Assembly: GCA_017404145.1 (NCBI GenBank)
Contig: JAFRCW010000027.1
Span: forward strand, 1 to 64,000
From: Ruminococcus sp.
GTDB lineage: Bacteria; Bacillota; Clostridia; Oscillospirales; Acutalibacteraceae
DNA: 64,000 nucleotides
Direction: 5' to 3'
Part shown: positions 24,729 through 33,094 of the stretch, in pieces
How the letters are laid out: each line of letters begins with the position of its first letter
Numbering within the stretch: position 1 is the first letter of the stretch
Translations under genes and position numbers: made by a program
Notes under the pieces: model-generated
What the model was told of the DNA's origin: nothing
The model's input: only the letters and a program-made list of their open reading frames with translations
Databases searched by the model: none

Positions 24729-27353
24729 TTAAATATCCTTGTGTTCGCCGTAGTAGGCGTTGAGGTACATCTGCTTGATCTCAGAAATCAGCGGATAGCG
24801 CGGGTTCGCGCCGGTGCACTGATCGTCAAACGCCTGCTCGGTCATCTCGTCAAGCGTAGAGAGGAATTTCTCCTCGTCGGGAACGTAATCCTTGATCGTA
24901 GGCTTGATGCCGATCGTGGCTTTGAGCTCGTCGATCTTTTTCAGCAGTCCGCTGAGCTTCTCGGAATCATCCTTTCCTTCTACGCTGAGTGCTTCTGCAA
25001 CCTCGGCATAGCGGCGCAGGGTATGGGGATGATCATACTGGGAAAAGGTTCCCATCTTAGTGGGAGCCTCTTTGCTGTTGAACAGCAGTACCTCATTCAT
25101 CATCAAAGCGTTCGCGACACCGTGAGGAATGTGGTGGAAGGCGCCGAGCTTATGCGCCATAGAATGCATCACGCCGAGGAACGCGTTGGCAAAAGCCATA
25201 CCCGCCATCGTGGCGGCGTTCGCCATCTTCTCTCTCGCCATCTTGTCGGGCTCACCGCTGATCGCAGACTGATAGGCTCTCGGGAGATACTCGAAAATCA
25301 CCTTTAGCGCTTCTAAGGCGAGACCGTCAGTATACTCGGTCGCCATAATAGACGCGTACGCCTCCAGCGCATGGGATACCGCGTCGATACCCGAAGCGGA
25401 GGTCAGACCGCCGGGAGCGTTCATCATCATATCCGCGTCAACGATCGCCATATTCGGCAGAAGCGAGTAGTCAGCGAGCGGATACTTGATGCCGCTTTCT
25501 TCGTCGGTGATAACTGCGAAGGGAGTGACCTCCGAGCCGGTACCCGCAGAGGTCGGAACCGCGATAAAGTACGCTTTCTCCCCCATCTTCGGGAAGGTGT
25601 AGACGCGTTTTCTGATATCCATAAAGCGCATCGCCATATCTTCAAAGTCTACCTCGGGATGCTCATACAGCACCCACATGATCTTTGCCGCGTCCATCGC
25701 GGAGCCGCCGCCGACCGCGATGATCACATCGGGAGCAAAGCCCTTCATCTGCGCGGCGCCCGCCTTAGCGCACGCTAAGGTCGGATCGGGAGCGACGTCC
25801 GAGAAGGTGGTATGGATGACGCCCATCTCGTCGAGCTTCTTCTCGATGTTTCTTGTGTAGCCGTTCTGATAGAGGAAGGTATCGGTGACGATGAACGCTT
25901 TCTTCTTACCAAGCTCGTCTCCCAGTTCAGAGAGAGCGACAGAAAGGCAGCCGGCTTTGATATATACTTTTTCGGGAGCTCTGAACCACAGCATATTCTC
26001 TCTCCTTTTCGCAACGGTCTTGATGTTGATCAGGTGCTTCACGCCGACATTCTCATAGACGGAGTTGCCGCCCCATGAGCCGCAGCCCAAGGTCAGTGAA
26101 GGCGCGAGGTTGAAGTTATAGATATCACCGATACCGCCGTGAGACGACGGGGTGTTGACTAAGATACGGCAGGTCTTCATTCTGGAATAGAACTCGCCGA
26201 GCTTTTCTTTCTCAGTGCTTTCGTTGAGATAGATCGAAGAAGTATGACCGTAGCCGCCGTCGGCAATCAGCTGTTCGGCTTTTAAGAATGCATCCTTGAT
26301 GTCCTTAGCCCGGTACATCGCAAGGACCGGAGAGAGCTTCTCGTGAGCGAACTCTTCGGAGAGGTCTACCGACTCGACCTCACCGATCAGGATCTTTGCC
26401 GATTCGGGAACCTCTACGCCGCTAAGCTGCGCGATCTTATGCGCTTTCTGACCGACGATCTTCGCGTTTAAGGAACCGTTGATAATAATGGTCTTTCTGA
26501 CCTTGTCAAGCTCCTCTCCCTCAAGGAAGTAACAGCCTCTGTATAAGAACTCTTTCTTAACCTCTTCATAGATGGAGTCAAGCACGATTACGGACTGCTC
26601 GGACGCGCAGATCATACCGTTGTCGAAGGTCTTAGAGTGAATGATGGAGTTGACCGCTAAGATGATATCTGCGGAGTCATCGATGATGGCGGGAGTGTTG
26701 CCCGCGCCGACGCCTAAGGCAGGCTTTCCGGAGGAATACGCCGCCTTCACCATACCGGGACCGCCGGTAGCGAGAATGATATCCGCTTCTTTCATCAGGG
26801 TGTTGGTCATATCCAGCGAAGGGACGTCGATCCACGCGATGATCTCTTCGGGCGCGCCCGCCTTAACAGCAGCGTCGAGAACGATCTTCGCCGCGGCGAT
26901 GGTGGAGCTCTTCGCTCTCGGATGCGGCGAGATGATAATGCCGTTTCTGGTCTTTAAAGAGATCAGACATTTGAAAATCGCGGTGGAGGTCGGGTTGGTG
27001 GTCGGGATGACCGCGGCGACAACGCCGATCGGCTCTGCTACCTTAACGGTACCCATCGCCTCGTTCTCTTCCAGCACACCGCAGGTTTTGGTGTTTTTAT
27101 ACGCGTTATAAATATACTCGGCGGCGTAGTTGTTTTTGATAACTTTATCCTCTACCACGCCCATACCGGTTTCTTCTACCGCCATCTTGGCAAGAGGGAG
27201 TCTCGCCTTGTTGGCGGCTATCGCGGCAGCTTTAAAAATCGCGTCCACCTGCTCCTGCGAAAAGGCCGCGAACTTTTGCTGCGCTTTTCTGACGGCGGCG
27301 ATCTTCTTCTCGAGAGTTTCGACGCTGTCTACGAGTAAAATTGCATTGTTCAT
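24729..27353 (-). CDS. adhE: Bifunctional acetaldehyde-CoA/alcohol dehydrogenase
   Basis: Two-step reduction of acetyl-CoA to ethanol, regenerating NAD. The 874 residues combine an N-terminal aldehyde dehydrogenase (catalytic cysteine in FDNGMICASEQS near residue 247) with a C-terminal iron-dependent alcohol dehydrogenase (GGGSAMDAAK, PTSAGTGSEVTPF, and the histidine metal ligands in AVSHALEA, MHSMAHKLGAFHHIPHG). The linker between the parts contains RRENMLWF, as in other AdhE spirosome-forming enzymes. AAAGGAGG precedes the ATG. A Rex-like operator lies about 100 bases upstream (27450-27467), so expression should rise when NADH is high. Confidence 0.97.
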   Translation of the reverse strand: MNNAILLVDSVETLEKKIAAVRKAQQKFAAFSQEQVDAIFKAAAIAANKARLPLAKMAVEETGMGVVEDKVIKNNYAAEYIYNAYKNTKTCGVLEENEAMGTVKVAEPIGVVAAVIPTTNPTSTAIFKCLISLKTRNGIIISPHPRAKSSTIAAAKIVLDAAVKAGAPEEIIAWIDVPSLDMTNTLMKEADIILATGGPGMVKAAYSSGKPALGVGAGNTPAIIDDSADIILAVNSIIHSKTFDNGMICASEQSVIVLDSIYEEVKKEFLYRGCYFLEGEELDKVRKTIIINGSLNAKIVGQKAHKIAQLSGVEVPESAKILIGEVESVDLSEEFAHEKLSPVLAMYRAKDIKDAFLKAEQLIADGGYGHTSSIYLNESTEKEKLGEFYSRMKTCRILVNTPSSHGGIGDIYNFNLAPSLTLGCGSWGGNSVYENVGVKHLINIKTVAKRRENMLWFRAPEKVYIKAGCLSVALSELGDELGKKKAFIVTDTFLYQNGYTRNIEKKLDEMGVIHTTFSDVAPDPTLACAKAGAAQMKGFAPDVIIAVGGGSAMDAAKIMWVLYEHPEVDFEDMAMRFMDIRKRVYTFPKMGEKAYFIAVPTSAGTGSEVTPFAVITDEESGIKYPLADYSLLPNMAIVDADMMMNAPGGLTSASGIDAVSHALEAYASIMATEYTDGLALEALKVIFEYLPRAYQSAISGEPDKMAREKMANAATMAGMAFANAFLGVMHSMAHKLGAFHHIPHGVANALMMNEVLLFNSKEAPTKMGTFSQYDHPHTLRRYAEVAEALSVEGKDDSEKLSGLLKKIDELKATIGIKPTIKDYVPDEEKFLSTLDEMTEQAFDDQCTGANPRYPLISEIKQMYLNAYYGEHKDI

Positions 27354-27449
27354 AGCACATTCCTCCTTTACCCTAATAGTGTAACATAAAGCTTCATATC
27401 AATGCAATATTCAATTGACATAAACCTGAACTTTATTTTTTAGTATATA

Positions 27450-27467
27450 TTGTTAATTTTTTAACGA
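27450..27467. promoter_or_regulatory. Candidate Rex operator upstream of adhE
   Basis: TTGTTAATTTTTTAACGA matches the clostridial Rex palindrome TTGTTAA-N4-TTAACAA at all but one position. Rex is a redox-sensing repressor that controls adhE in many Firmicutes. The site lies 97-114 bases before the ATG. Confidence 0.65.
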
Positions 27468-27482
27468 ATCAATTCAAAAGAT

Positions 27483-27511
27483 ACGCTCCCCTCCGTATAG
27501 AAAGGGAGCGT
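27483..27511 (-). terminator. Terminator after gatB
   Basis: Minus-strand stem ACGCTCCC/GGGAGCGT with a 13-base loop, then ATCTTTTG, nine bases past the gatB stop. Confidence 0.7.
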
Positions 27512-27519
27512 TCGCTTTA

Positions 27520-28932
27520 TCAGCCGATCAATTCTTTGAGCTTTTCCTTGACAGCGCCGGCGTCGGCTCTGCCTCTACTCTGCTTCATCACGTTGCCTAA
27601 GAGCGCCATCAGCGCCTTTTCCTTGCCGCCCTTGTAGTCGGCGACAGCGTTGGGCATCGCGTTGATCGCGTTTTGACAGTACTCTGTCAGCGTGTTATCA
27701 TCCAAGCCTGCCATATCGGACTCACTGACAAACTTCGTCACCGGATCACCGGAGTCGAGCATCTTCTCCAGCGCGGTCTTGGCAAGGTTGTTTTTGAGCT
27801 TGCCGGACTCGAGCATCTTACACATTTCGTTCAGCTGAGCAGCGGAGGTCTTGACAAGAAAAGCTTCTTTGTCCGCTTCTGTCTCGAGACGGCGGAAAAT
27901 CTGACCGAGGATGAAGTTCGCGGCGGTCTTGGGCGCTTTGAGATCTTTGGCGGCTTCGTCAAAATACTCGGCGATCGCGCGGTACTTGGTCAGCTTCTCT
28001 GCGTCCTTTTCGGGAATCTCAAATTCTTCGGTATATCTTTTGAATTTCTGAGCGGGAAGCTCGGGGAGACTCTGTCTGATCTCCTCTACCCTTTCTCTCG
28101 GCACAGCGATGGTGACAAGATCGGGCTCGCGGAAATAACGGTAGTCGTGAGCGTCCTCTTTACTTCTCATCGAAGAGGTGGTGTTGGTCGCATCGTCATA
28201 TCTGAGGGTCTCCTGCACGACAGCGCCGCCGGACTCGATCAGATCGACCTGACGTTCATATTCATATTCCATCGCCTTGGCAATATTGGTGATGGAGTTC
28301 ATATTCTTGATCTCGGTACGGGTGCCGAGCTTCTCTGATCCTTCGGGACGGACGGAAATGTTGACGTCGCAGCGCATCGAGCCCTCCTGCATACGGCAGT
28401 CGGACACGCCGATATAGCGCATGATCTGCTGGAGTCGCTCTACATACTCCTTCGCCTCATCCACAGAGCGGAAATCGGGCTCGGTCACGATCTCGATCAG
28501 CGGCACGCCGCCGCGGTTATAGTCGACAAAGGTGTCGCCGTGGTTGTGGATCAGCTTGCCCGCGTCCTCTTCGATGTGGATGCGGAGAATACGGATCTGT
28601 CTGCCGTTGGAAAGTGTAATATGACCGTGCTCGCACAAGGGCTTGTCATACTGGGAGATCTGATACGCCTTGGGCAGATCGGGATAGCAGTAGTTCTTTC
28701 TATCCATCTTGGCGATCCCGGCGATCTCACAGTCGGTGGCAAGGCCCGCCATGATCGCGTACTCCACAACCTTCTCGTTGAGCTTCGGGAGCGTTCCGGG
28801 CAGTCCGATACAGACAGGGCAGCAGTGGGTATTCGGGTCGCCGCCGAACGCGGTGGTGCAGGAGCAGAAGATCTTGGTCTTGGTCTGTAATTCTACGTGG
28901 GTCTCAAAGCCCGCTACCAGTTCATACTTCAC
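27520..28932 (-). CDS. gatB: Asp-tRNA(Asn)/Glu-tRNA(Gln) amidotransferase subunit B
   Basis: tRNA-binding and kinase-like subunit of GatCAB, which phosphorylates and then amidates mischarged Glu-tRNA(Gln) or Asp-tRNA(Asn). The N-terminal cradle has GFETHVEL, the zinc-type CSCTTAFGGDPNTHCCPVC segment, and YHRKNYCYPDLPKAYQISQ-like motifs; the C-terminal helical YqeY-like domain ends AVKEKLKELIG. The start is GTG at 28930-28932, overlapping the gatA stop by GTGA, after a GGGGGG purine run. This gives 470 residues, usual for GatB. A terminator follows. Confidence 0.96.
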   Translation of the reverse strand: MKYELVAGFETHVELQTKTKIFCSCTTAFGGDPNTHCCPVCIGLPGTLPKLNEKVVEYAIMAGLATDCEIAGIAKMDRKNYCYPDLPKAYQISQYDKPLCEHGHITLSNGRQIRILRIHIEEDAGKLIHNHGDTFVDYNRGGVPLIEIVTEPDFRSVDEAKEYVERLQQIMRYIGVSDCRMQEGSMRCDVNISVRPEGSEKLGTRTEIKNMNSITNIAKAMEYEYERQVDLIESGGAVVQETLRYDDATNTTSSMRSKEDAHDYRYFREPDLVTIAVPRERVEEIRQSLPELPAQKFKRYTEEFEIPEKDAEKLTKYRAIAEYFDEAAKDLKAPKTAANFILGQIFRRLETEADKEAFLVKTSAAQLNEMCKMLESGKLKNNLAKTALEKMLDSGDPVTKFVSESDMAGLDDNTLTEYCQNAINAMPNAVADYKGGKEKALMALLGNVMKQSRGRADAGAVKEKLKELIG

Positions 28933-30389
28933 AGCTTTACCCCCCACTTCGTCTCTTTGAAATTGTCAACCGCCTGCTCATACCGATAGGCTAAATTGAG
29001 GATGGTTTTTTCATCAAACTTCTTACCGATCAGCTGCATACCGATCGGCAGACCTTTTTCATCTACGCCGCAGGGAACGCTCACGGCGGGAAGTCCCGCG
29101 GTGTTGACCGGTACGGTGCAGATATCGGAAAGATACTGTTCGATCTGGTCGGTCTCATCGGAGAACAGATAACCGTTCTCGAACGCGGTGACCGGCGCGG
29201 TGGGCGCTAAGATCACATCCACTTTCTCAAACGCTCTGTCAAACGCCTCGACGATCGCGCCTCTGAGGTTGACAGCCTTCTTATAATACGCGTCATAGTA
29301 GCCTGCCGAGAGCACATAGGTGCCCATCAGGATACGGCGCTGAACCTCTTTGCCGAAGCCCTCGCTGCGGGTGCGGCAGATCATATCATGGGTGCCGTTG
29401 TAATGTTCCGCCTTGTAGCCGTAACGGATGCCGTCGTAGCGTCCGAGGTTGGACGAAGCCTCCGCCATCGCGAGAATATAGTAGCTCGGCAGGGCAAAAT
29501 CCAGCTCGGGCAAATCGAAATAGATAATCTCTGCGCCCATATCCTCGTACTGCTTCGCGGCAGAGAGGACAGCCTCTTTGACGTCCTCGCGGACGCCGTT
29601 TAAGTACTGGTTGGCGATACCGATCTTCTTGCCCTTGATATCGTTCTCCAAAGTGGGAAGCGTTGCTTCTCCGCCCTGAGAGGTAGAGTCTTTTTCATCG
29701 TACTTCGCGATCGCGTCAAAAACGATCGCCGCATCCTCTACCGACTGTGTGATCGGTCCGATCTGATCAAAGGAGCTTGCGTAAGCGATCAGGCCGTAAC
29801 GCGATACCGCGCCGTAGGTGGGTTTCAGACCGACAATACCGCAGAAGGACGCGGGCTGACGGATCGAGCCGCCGGTGTCGGAACCGAGTCCGTAGACAGC
29901 CAGAGACGCGCCGACAGCCGTCGCAACGCCGCCGGAGGAACCTCCCGAGACATAGCCGGTGTTGTGCGGATTCTTCGCGCCGCCGTAGTAGGAGGTCTCG
30001 CAGGAGGAACCCATCGCGAACTCGTCCATATTGGTCTTGCCGAGCATCACAACGCCCTGCTCTTGAAGCAGTTCATAGACGGTCGCGTCATAGATCGGCT
30101 TGTATCCGGTGAGGATCTTCGAGGCGCAGGTGGTCTCGATTCCCTTGGTGGAGATATTATCCTTGAGCGTCATCGGGATACCCTCTAACAGACCGATCTC
30201 CTCTCCCCTAGCGATTTTTTCATCTACGGCTTTCGCCTGTGCCAAAGCAACGTCGGGGGTCACGGTAATATAAGCGTTTAATTCTTTATTAGAATTTTCA
30301 ATTTCCGCTAAATACTTTTTGGTCAGCTCCACACAGGAGATTTCTTTGCTGACCAGCATATCGTGGATTTTTCTGATCTGTGATGTCAT
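28929..30389 (-). CDS. gatA: Asp-tRNA(Asn)/Glu-tRNA(Gln) amidotransferase subunit A
   Basis: Glutaminase subunit of GatCAB: an amidase-signature enzyme releasing ammonia from glutamine. The catalytic Lys is in GIPMTLKDNIS (K76), and the Ser-cisSer pair lies in SGGSSGGVATAVGA and GSDTGGSIRQPASFCG. It has 486 residues. It is placed between gatC (4-base gap) and gatB (4-base overlap), so the complex subunits are made together. Confidence 0.96.
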   Translation of the reverse strand: MTSQIRKIHDMLVSKEISCVELTKKYLAEIENSNKELNAYITVTPDVALAQAKAVDEKIARGEEIGLLEGIPMTLKDNISTKGIETTCASKILTGYKPIYDATVYELLQEQGVVMLGKTNMDEFAMGSSCETSYYGGAKNPHNTGYVSGGSSGGVATAVGASLAVYGLGSDTGGSIRQPASFCGIVGLKPTYGAVSRYGLIAYASSFDQIGPITQSVEDAAIVFDAIAKYDEKDSTSQGGEATLPTLENDIKGKKIGIANQYLNGVREDVKEAVLSAAKQYEDMGAEIIYFDLPELDFALPSYYILAMAEASSNLGRYDGIRYGYKAEHYNGTHDMICRTRSEGFGKEVQRRILMGTYVLSAGYYDAYYKKAVNLRGAIVEAFDRAFEKVDVILAPTAPVTAFENGYLFSDETDQIEQYLSDICTVPVNTAGLPAVSVPCGVDEKGLPIGMQLIGKKFDEKTILNLAYRYEQAVDNFKETKWGVKL

Positions 30390-30393
30390 TTTG

Positions 30394-30672
30394 TCACGCT
30401 CTCTTTCTCACTAAGAAGTGGTCTTCCGCCTGTTCGGGAGCGTTCTTCAGGATCTCCTCCACGGGGAGGGATTCTCTGACTTCGTCTTTTCTGAAAACAT
30501 TCGACAGATTGTTGATGTTGTCAAACTCTCCGGTCTTGACCTCCACTTTGTTGATGGTGTCGGCGAACTCGACGATCTTCTGCATCTCTTCAGTGAGCTT
30601 GTCGAGATCCTTCTCATCAACAAACAGCTTGGAAAGCAGCGCGATGTTTTCGATATCTTCTCTGGTTACCAT
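30394..30672 (-). CDS. gatC: Asp-tRNA(Asn)/Glu-tRNA(Gln) amidotransferase subunit C
   Basis: Small (92-residue) belt subunit that wraps GatA and GatB and stabilises the complex. It shows the family pattern IENIALLSKLFVDE, then the EMQKIVEFADTINKV helix and the NVFRKDEV...PVEEILKNAP tail. AAAGGAAA precedes the ATG. It is the first gat gene, 116 bases after aspS, with a palindromic repeat between. Confidence 0.93.
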   Translation of the reverse strand: MVTREDIENIALLSKLFVDEKDLDKLTEEMQKIVEFADTINKVEVKTGEFDNINNLSNVFRKDEVRESLPVEEILKNAPEQAEDHFLVRKRA

Positions 30673-30684
30673 AGTTATTTCCTT

Positions 30685-30770
30685 TCAATAAGGCTCCCTT
30701 TGGTAAAGGGAGCTCCCGCCGAAAGCGGGTGAGGGATTGTATGAATGTCCGAGCGAAGCGAGTAACCTTC
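30685..30770. repeat. CTCCCTTTGGTAAAGGGAG palindromic repeat between aspS and gatC
   Basis: Two adjoining hairpins (CTCCCTTTGGTAAAGGGAG and CCCGCCGAAAGCGGG) followed by GAGGGATTGTATGAATGT and the CCGAGCGAAGCGAGTAACC motif seen elsewhere in the window. It may weaken but probably does not separate transcription of aspS and gatC. Confidence 0.6.
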
Positions 30771-30788
30771 ACTCTTCGCTCTTCACTC

Positions 30789-32534
30789 TTATCTTATTTT
30801 GATATGCACTTCTCTTAATTGCTGTTCGGATACCTCGTTCGGAGAACCGAGCAGTACATCCTGCGCGTTACTATTCATCGGGAAGGCGATGACCTCACGA
30901 ATGTTCTCTTCTTCTGTCAAAAGCATCAGCATACGGTCTACGCCGGGCGCCATACCCGCGTGAGGCGGCGCGCCGTACTGGAACGCGGTGTAGAGGGACT
31001 TGAATTTCTCCTTAAGATCGTCCTCGCTGTAGCCAGCGATGGAGAACGCCTTGATCATAATATCGAGGTCGTGGTTTCTCACCGCGCCGGAGGAAAGCTC
31101 TACGCCGTTGCAGACGATATCATACTGATACGCGAGAACGTCGCAGGGATTCTTCTCTAAAAGCGCCTGCATACCGCCCTGCGGCATCGAGAACGGATTG
31201 TGGGTAAAGATGATCTGACCGGTCTCCTCGTCCTGCTCAAACATCGGGAAATCGACGATGAAGCAGAATTCGAACTTCGTCTTGTCAATCAGATCGAGTC
31301 TTGTCGCGACCTCGGTACGGATCTGACCCGCGAGCTTCGGCGCGTCGGCGGGAGTATCGGCGATGAAGTAGATCACGTCGCCCGCTTTGGAGTTATTGCG
31401 CTTGATCAGCTCTTCGCGGTCGCCTTCTTTCAAGAACTTATCAATGGGTCCGTCGAACAGCATCTCGTCGGTGACCTTGACATAACCCAGACCCTTCATA
31501 CCGATGGAAAGCGCGAACTCTTCCATCTTCTTGAACCAGCTCTTGGAGCAGGAAGCGGCGCCGGGAACGTTGAGGGAACGAACACATTTCTTTAAGAACG
31601 GCTTGAAGTCGGTCTCTTCAAACATATCGGAAATCTCGACAATCTCGAGCGGATTTCTGAGATCGGGCTTGTCGGTGCCGTATCTGAGCATCGCTTCCTT
31701 GAAGGTGATGCGCTTGAAGGGAGGCTTTGAGACCTCTTTGGCGGTGAACTTGACGAAGGTTTCGTAAAGCACCTTCTCCGCTACGACAAAGACGTCCTCC
31801 TGCGTAGCAAACGCCATCTCGAAATCCAGCTGGTAGAACTCGCCGGGAGAACGGTCGGCTCTTGCGTCCTCATCGCGGAAGCACGGCGCGATCTGGAAGT
31901 ATCTGTCAAAGCCGGACACCATCAAAAGCTGCTTGAAGATCTGCGGCGCCTGCGGAAGCGCGTAGAACTTGCCCTTGTGCTTGCGGGAAGGGATCAGATA
32001 GTCTCTCGCACCCTCGGGAGAGGACACGGAGAGGATCGGCGTGTTGATCTCCAAAAATCCCTGTTCAACCATCTTCTCTCTCAAAAAAGAGATCACCTGT
32101 GATCGCAGGACGATATTGTTATGCACCTTCGGGTTGCGAAGGTCTAAGAAGCGGTATTTCAGACGGATATCCTCGTTGGTCTCCTTAGAGGTCACAACCT
32201 CAAAGGGCAGATTATTCCTGCACTTGCCGAGGACGGTCAGGGTATCGGCATACAGCTCAACGGTACCGGTAGCAATCTTCTTGTTGATCGTGTCTTCATC
32301 ACGAAGCACAACCTTGCCGGATACGGTAACGGTACACTCGCGGTTAACGCCTTTTAAAAGGCTGTCGTCGTGTACGACGACCTGTGTGACGCCGTACTGA
32401 TCGCGAAGATCAAGGAACATAACGCCGCCGTGATCGCGGATATTCTCTACCCAGCCGCACAGCTTTAACTGTTGTCCGATATGCTCTTCTCTGATATCTC
32501 CGCAGGTAAGGGAGCGATACAAATTCTCTTTCAT
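30789..32534 (-). CDS. aspS: Aspartate--tRNA ligase
   Basis: Class II aminoacyl-tRNA synthetase charging tRNA(Asp), and possibly tRNA(Asn) if non-discriminating. The 581 residues show the bacterial layout: OB-fold anticodon domain (KLCGWVENIRDHGGVMFLDL), motif 2 around APCFRDEDARADRSPGEFYQLD, the bacterial GAD insert, and motif 3 in YGAPPHAGMAPGVDRMLM. Its place beside gatCAB suggests that Asn-tRNA is made by amidation of Asp-tRNA(Asn), which would need a non-discriminating enzyme; this is inference. No T-box leader is seen upstream. Confidence 0.97.
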   Translation of the reverse strand: MKENLYRSLTCGDIREEHIGQQLKLCGWVENIRDHGGVMFLDLRDQYGVTQVVVHDDSLLKGVNRECTVTVSGKVVLRDEDTINKKIATGTVELYADTLTVLGKCRNNLPFEVVTSKETNEDIRLKYRFLDLRNPKVHNNIVLRSQVISFLREKMVEQGFLEINTPILSVSSPEGARDYLIPSRKHKGKFYALPQAPQIFKQLLMVSGFDRYFQIAPCFRDEDARADRSPGEFYQLDFEMAFATQEDVFVVAEKVLYETFVKFTAKEVSKPPFKRITFKEAMLRYGTDKPDLRNPLEIVEISDMFEETDFKPFLKKCVRSLNVPGAASCSKSWFKKMEEFALSIGMKGLGYVKVTDEMLFDGPIDKFLKEGDREELIKRNNSKAGDVIYFIADTPADAPKLAGQIRTEVATRLDLIDKTKFEFCFIVDFPMFEQDEETGQIIFTHNPFSMPQGGMQALLEKNPCDVLAYQYDIVCNGVELSSGAVRNHDLDIMIKAFSIAGYSEDDLKEKFKSLYTAFQYGAPPHAGMAPGVDRMLMLLTEEENIREVIAFPMNSNAQDVLLGSPNEVSEQQLREVHIKIR

Positions 32535-32605
32535 TTCTCTATACCTTTCTCTTCAAAACTTGCGCGGGAAGTATTGTGATAAGCAATTTTTCCCTATTCT
32601 GTAGT

Positions 32606-32614
32606 AGTATAGCA
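32606..32614 (-). promoter_or_regulatory. Extended -10 promoter element of aspS
   Basis: Minus strand TGCTATACT, an extended -10 (TGN plus TATACT), 72 bases before the aspS ATG. The -35 position is poor. Confidence 0.5.
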
Positions 32615-32659
32615 CAAACGAAAGCCAAAATAAAGTCTTTTTCGGAAAAAAGGGGGATT

Positions 32660-32995
32660 AATTCGTAATTCATAATCATAGTGCAAAGTGCAAGGTATAT
32701 GAAATATGAAAAATGAAATATGAAATGTGAAGGGCGGGCTCCGCCCGACGCCCGATTGGTAGGGCGTTACATAGAGCCGTAGGGCAAGGCGCCCTCGACT
32801 TGCCGAAACACTGCTATTATCACGACGTTTTCACGCGAAGTAAAAACGTCAAATACCTTTATAAATAACATTGATTTTACAGATAACTTTCGGCGGGAGC
32901 AAGCCCCCGCCCTACATGCGGCACGAAGCGGGCTTCGCCCCTACGGCGAGAGAGTCAAGGCTCTCCCTACCGTATGTCCTGCAAATCGGGTGCCG
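32660..32995. repeat. Repeat cluster between the starch operon and aspS
   Basis: GAAATATGAAAAATGAAATATG-type tract, a GGGCGGGCTCCGCCCGACGCCCG palindrome region, a half copy of the 148-bp element's left end (32777-32812), a GGCGGGAGCAAGCCCCCGCC unit and a GAGAGAGTCAAGGCTCTCCC unit. Otherwise the 560-base spacer holds only the terminator at 33036 and the aspS promoter element. Confidence 0.65.
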
Positions 32996-33035
32996 GGCAG
33001 ATCCAGCCCTCCGTTCTTATTTCTTAGTTAAAAAA

Positions 33036-33062
33036 CAGACGCCCGTATGAAACGAGCGCCTG
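33036..33062 (-). terminator. Terminator of the starch operon
   Basis: Minus-strand CAGGCGCTCGT...ACGGGCGTCTG stem followed by TTTTTTAA, 33 bases past the amylase stop. Confidence 0.85.
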
Positions 33063-33094
33063 TGAAAGGATAATTCTAATAAAGAATATTAACT

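Noticed and set aside
32535..32660. T-box leader upstream of aspS
   Set aside because: No T-box sequence, specifier stem or antiterminator/terminator pair could be found in the short leader.
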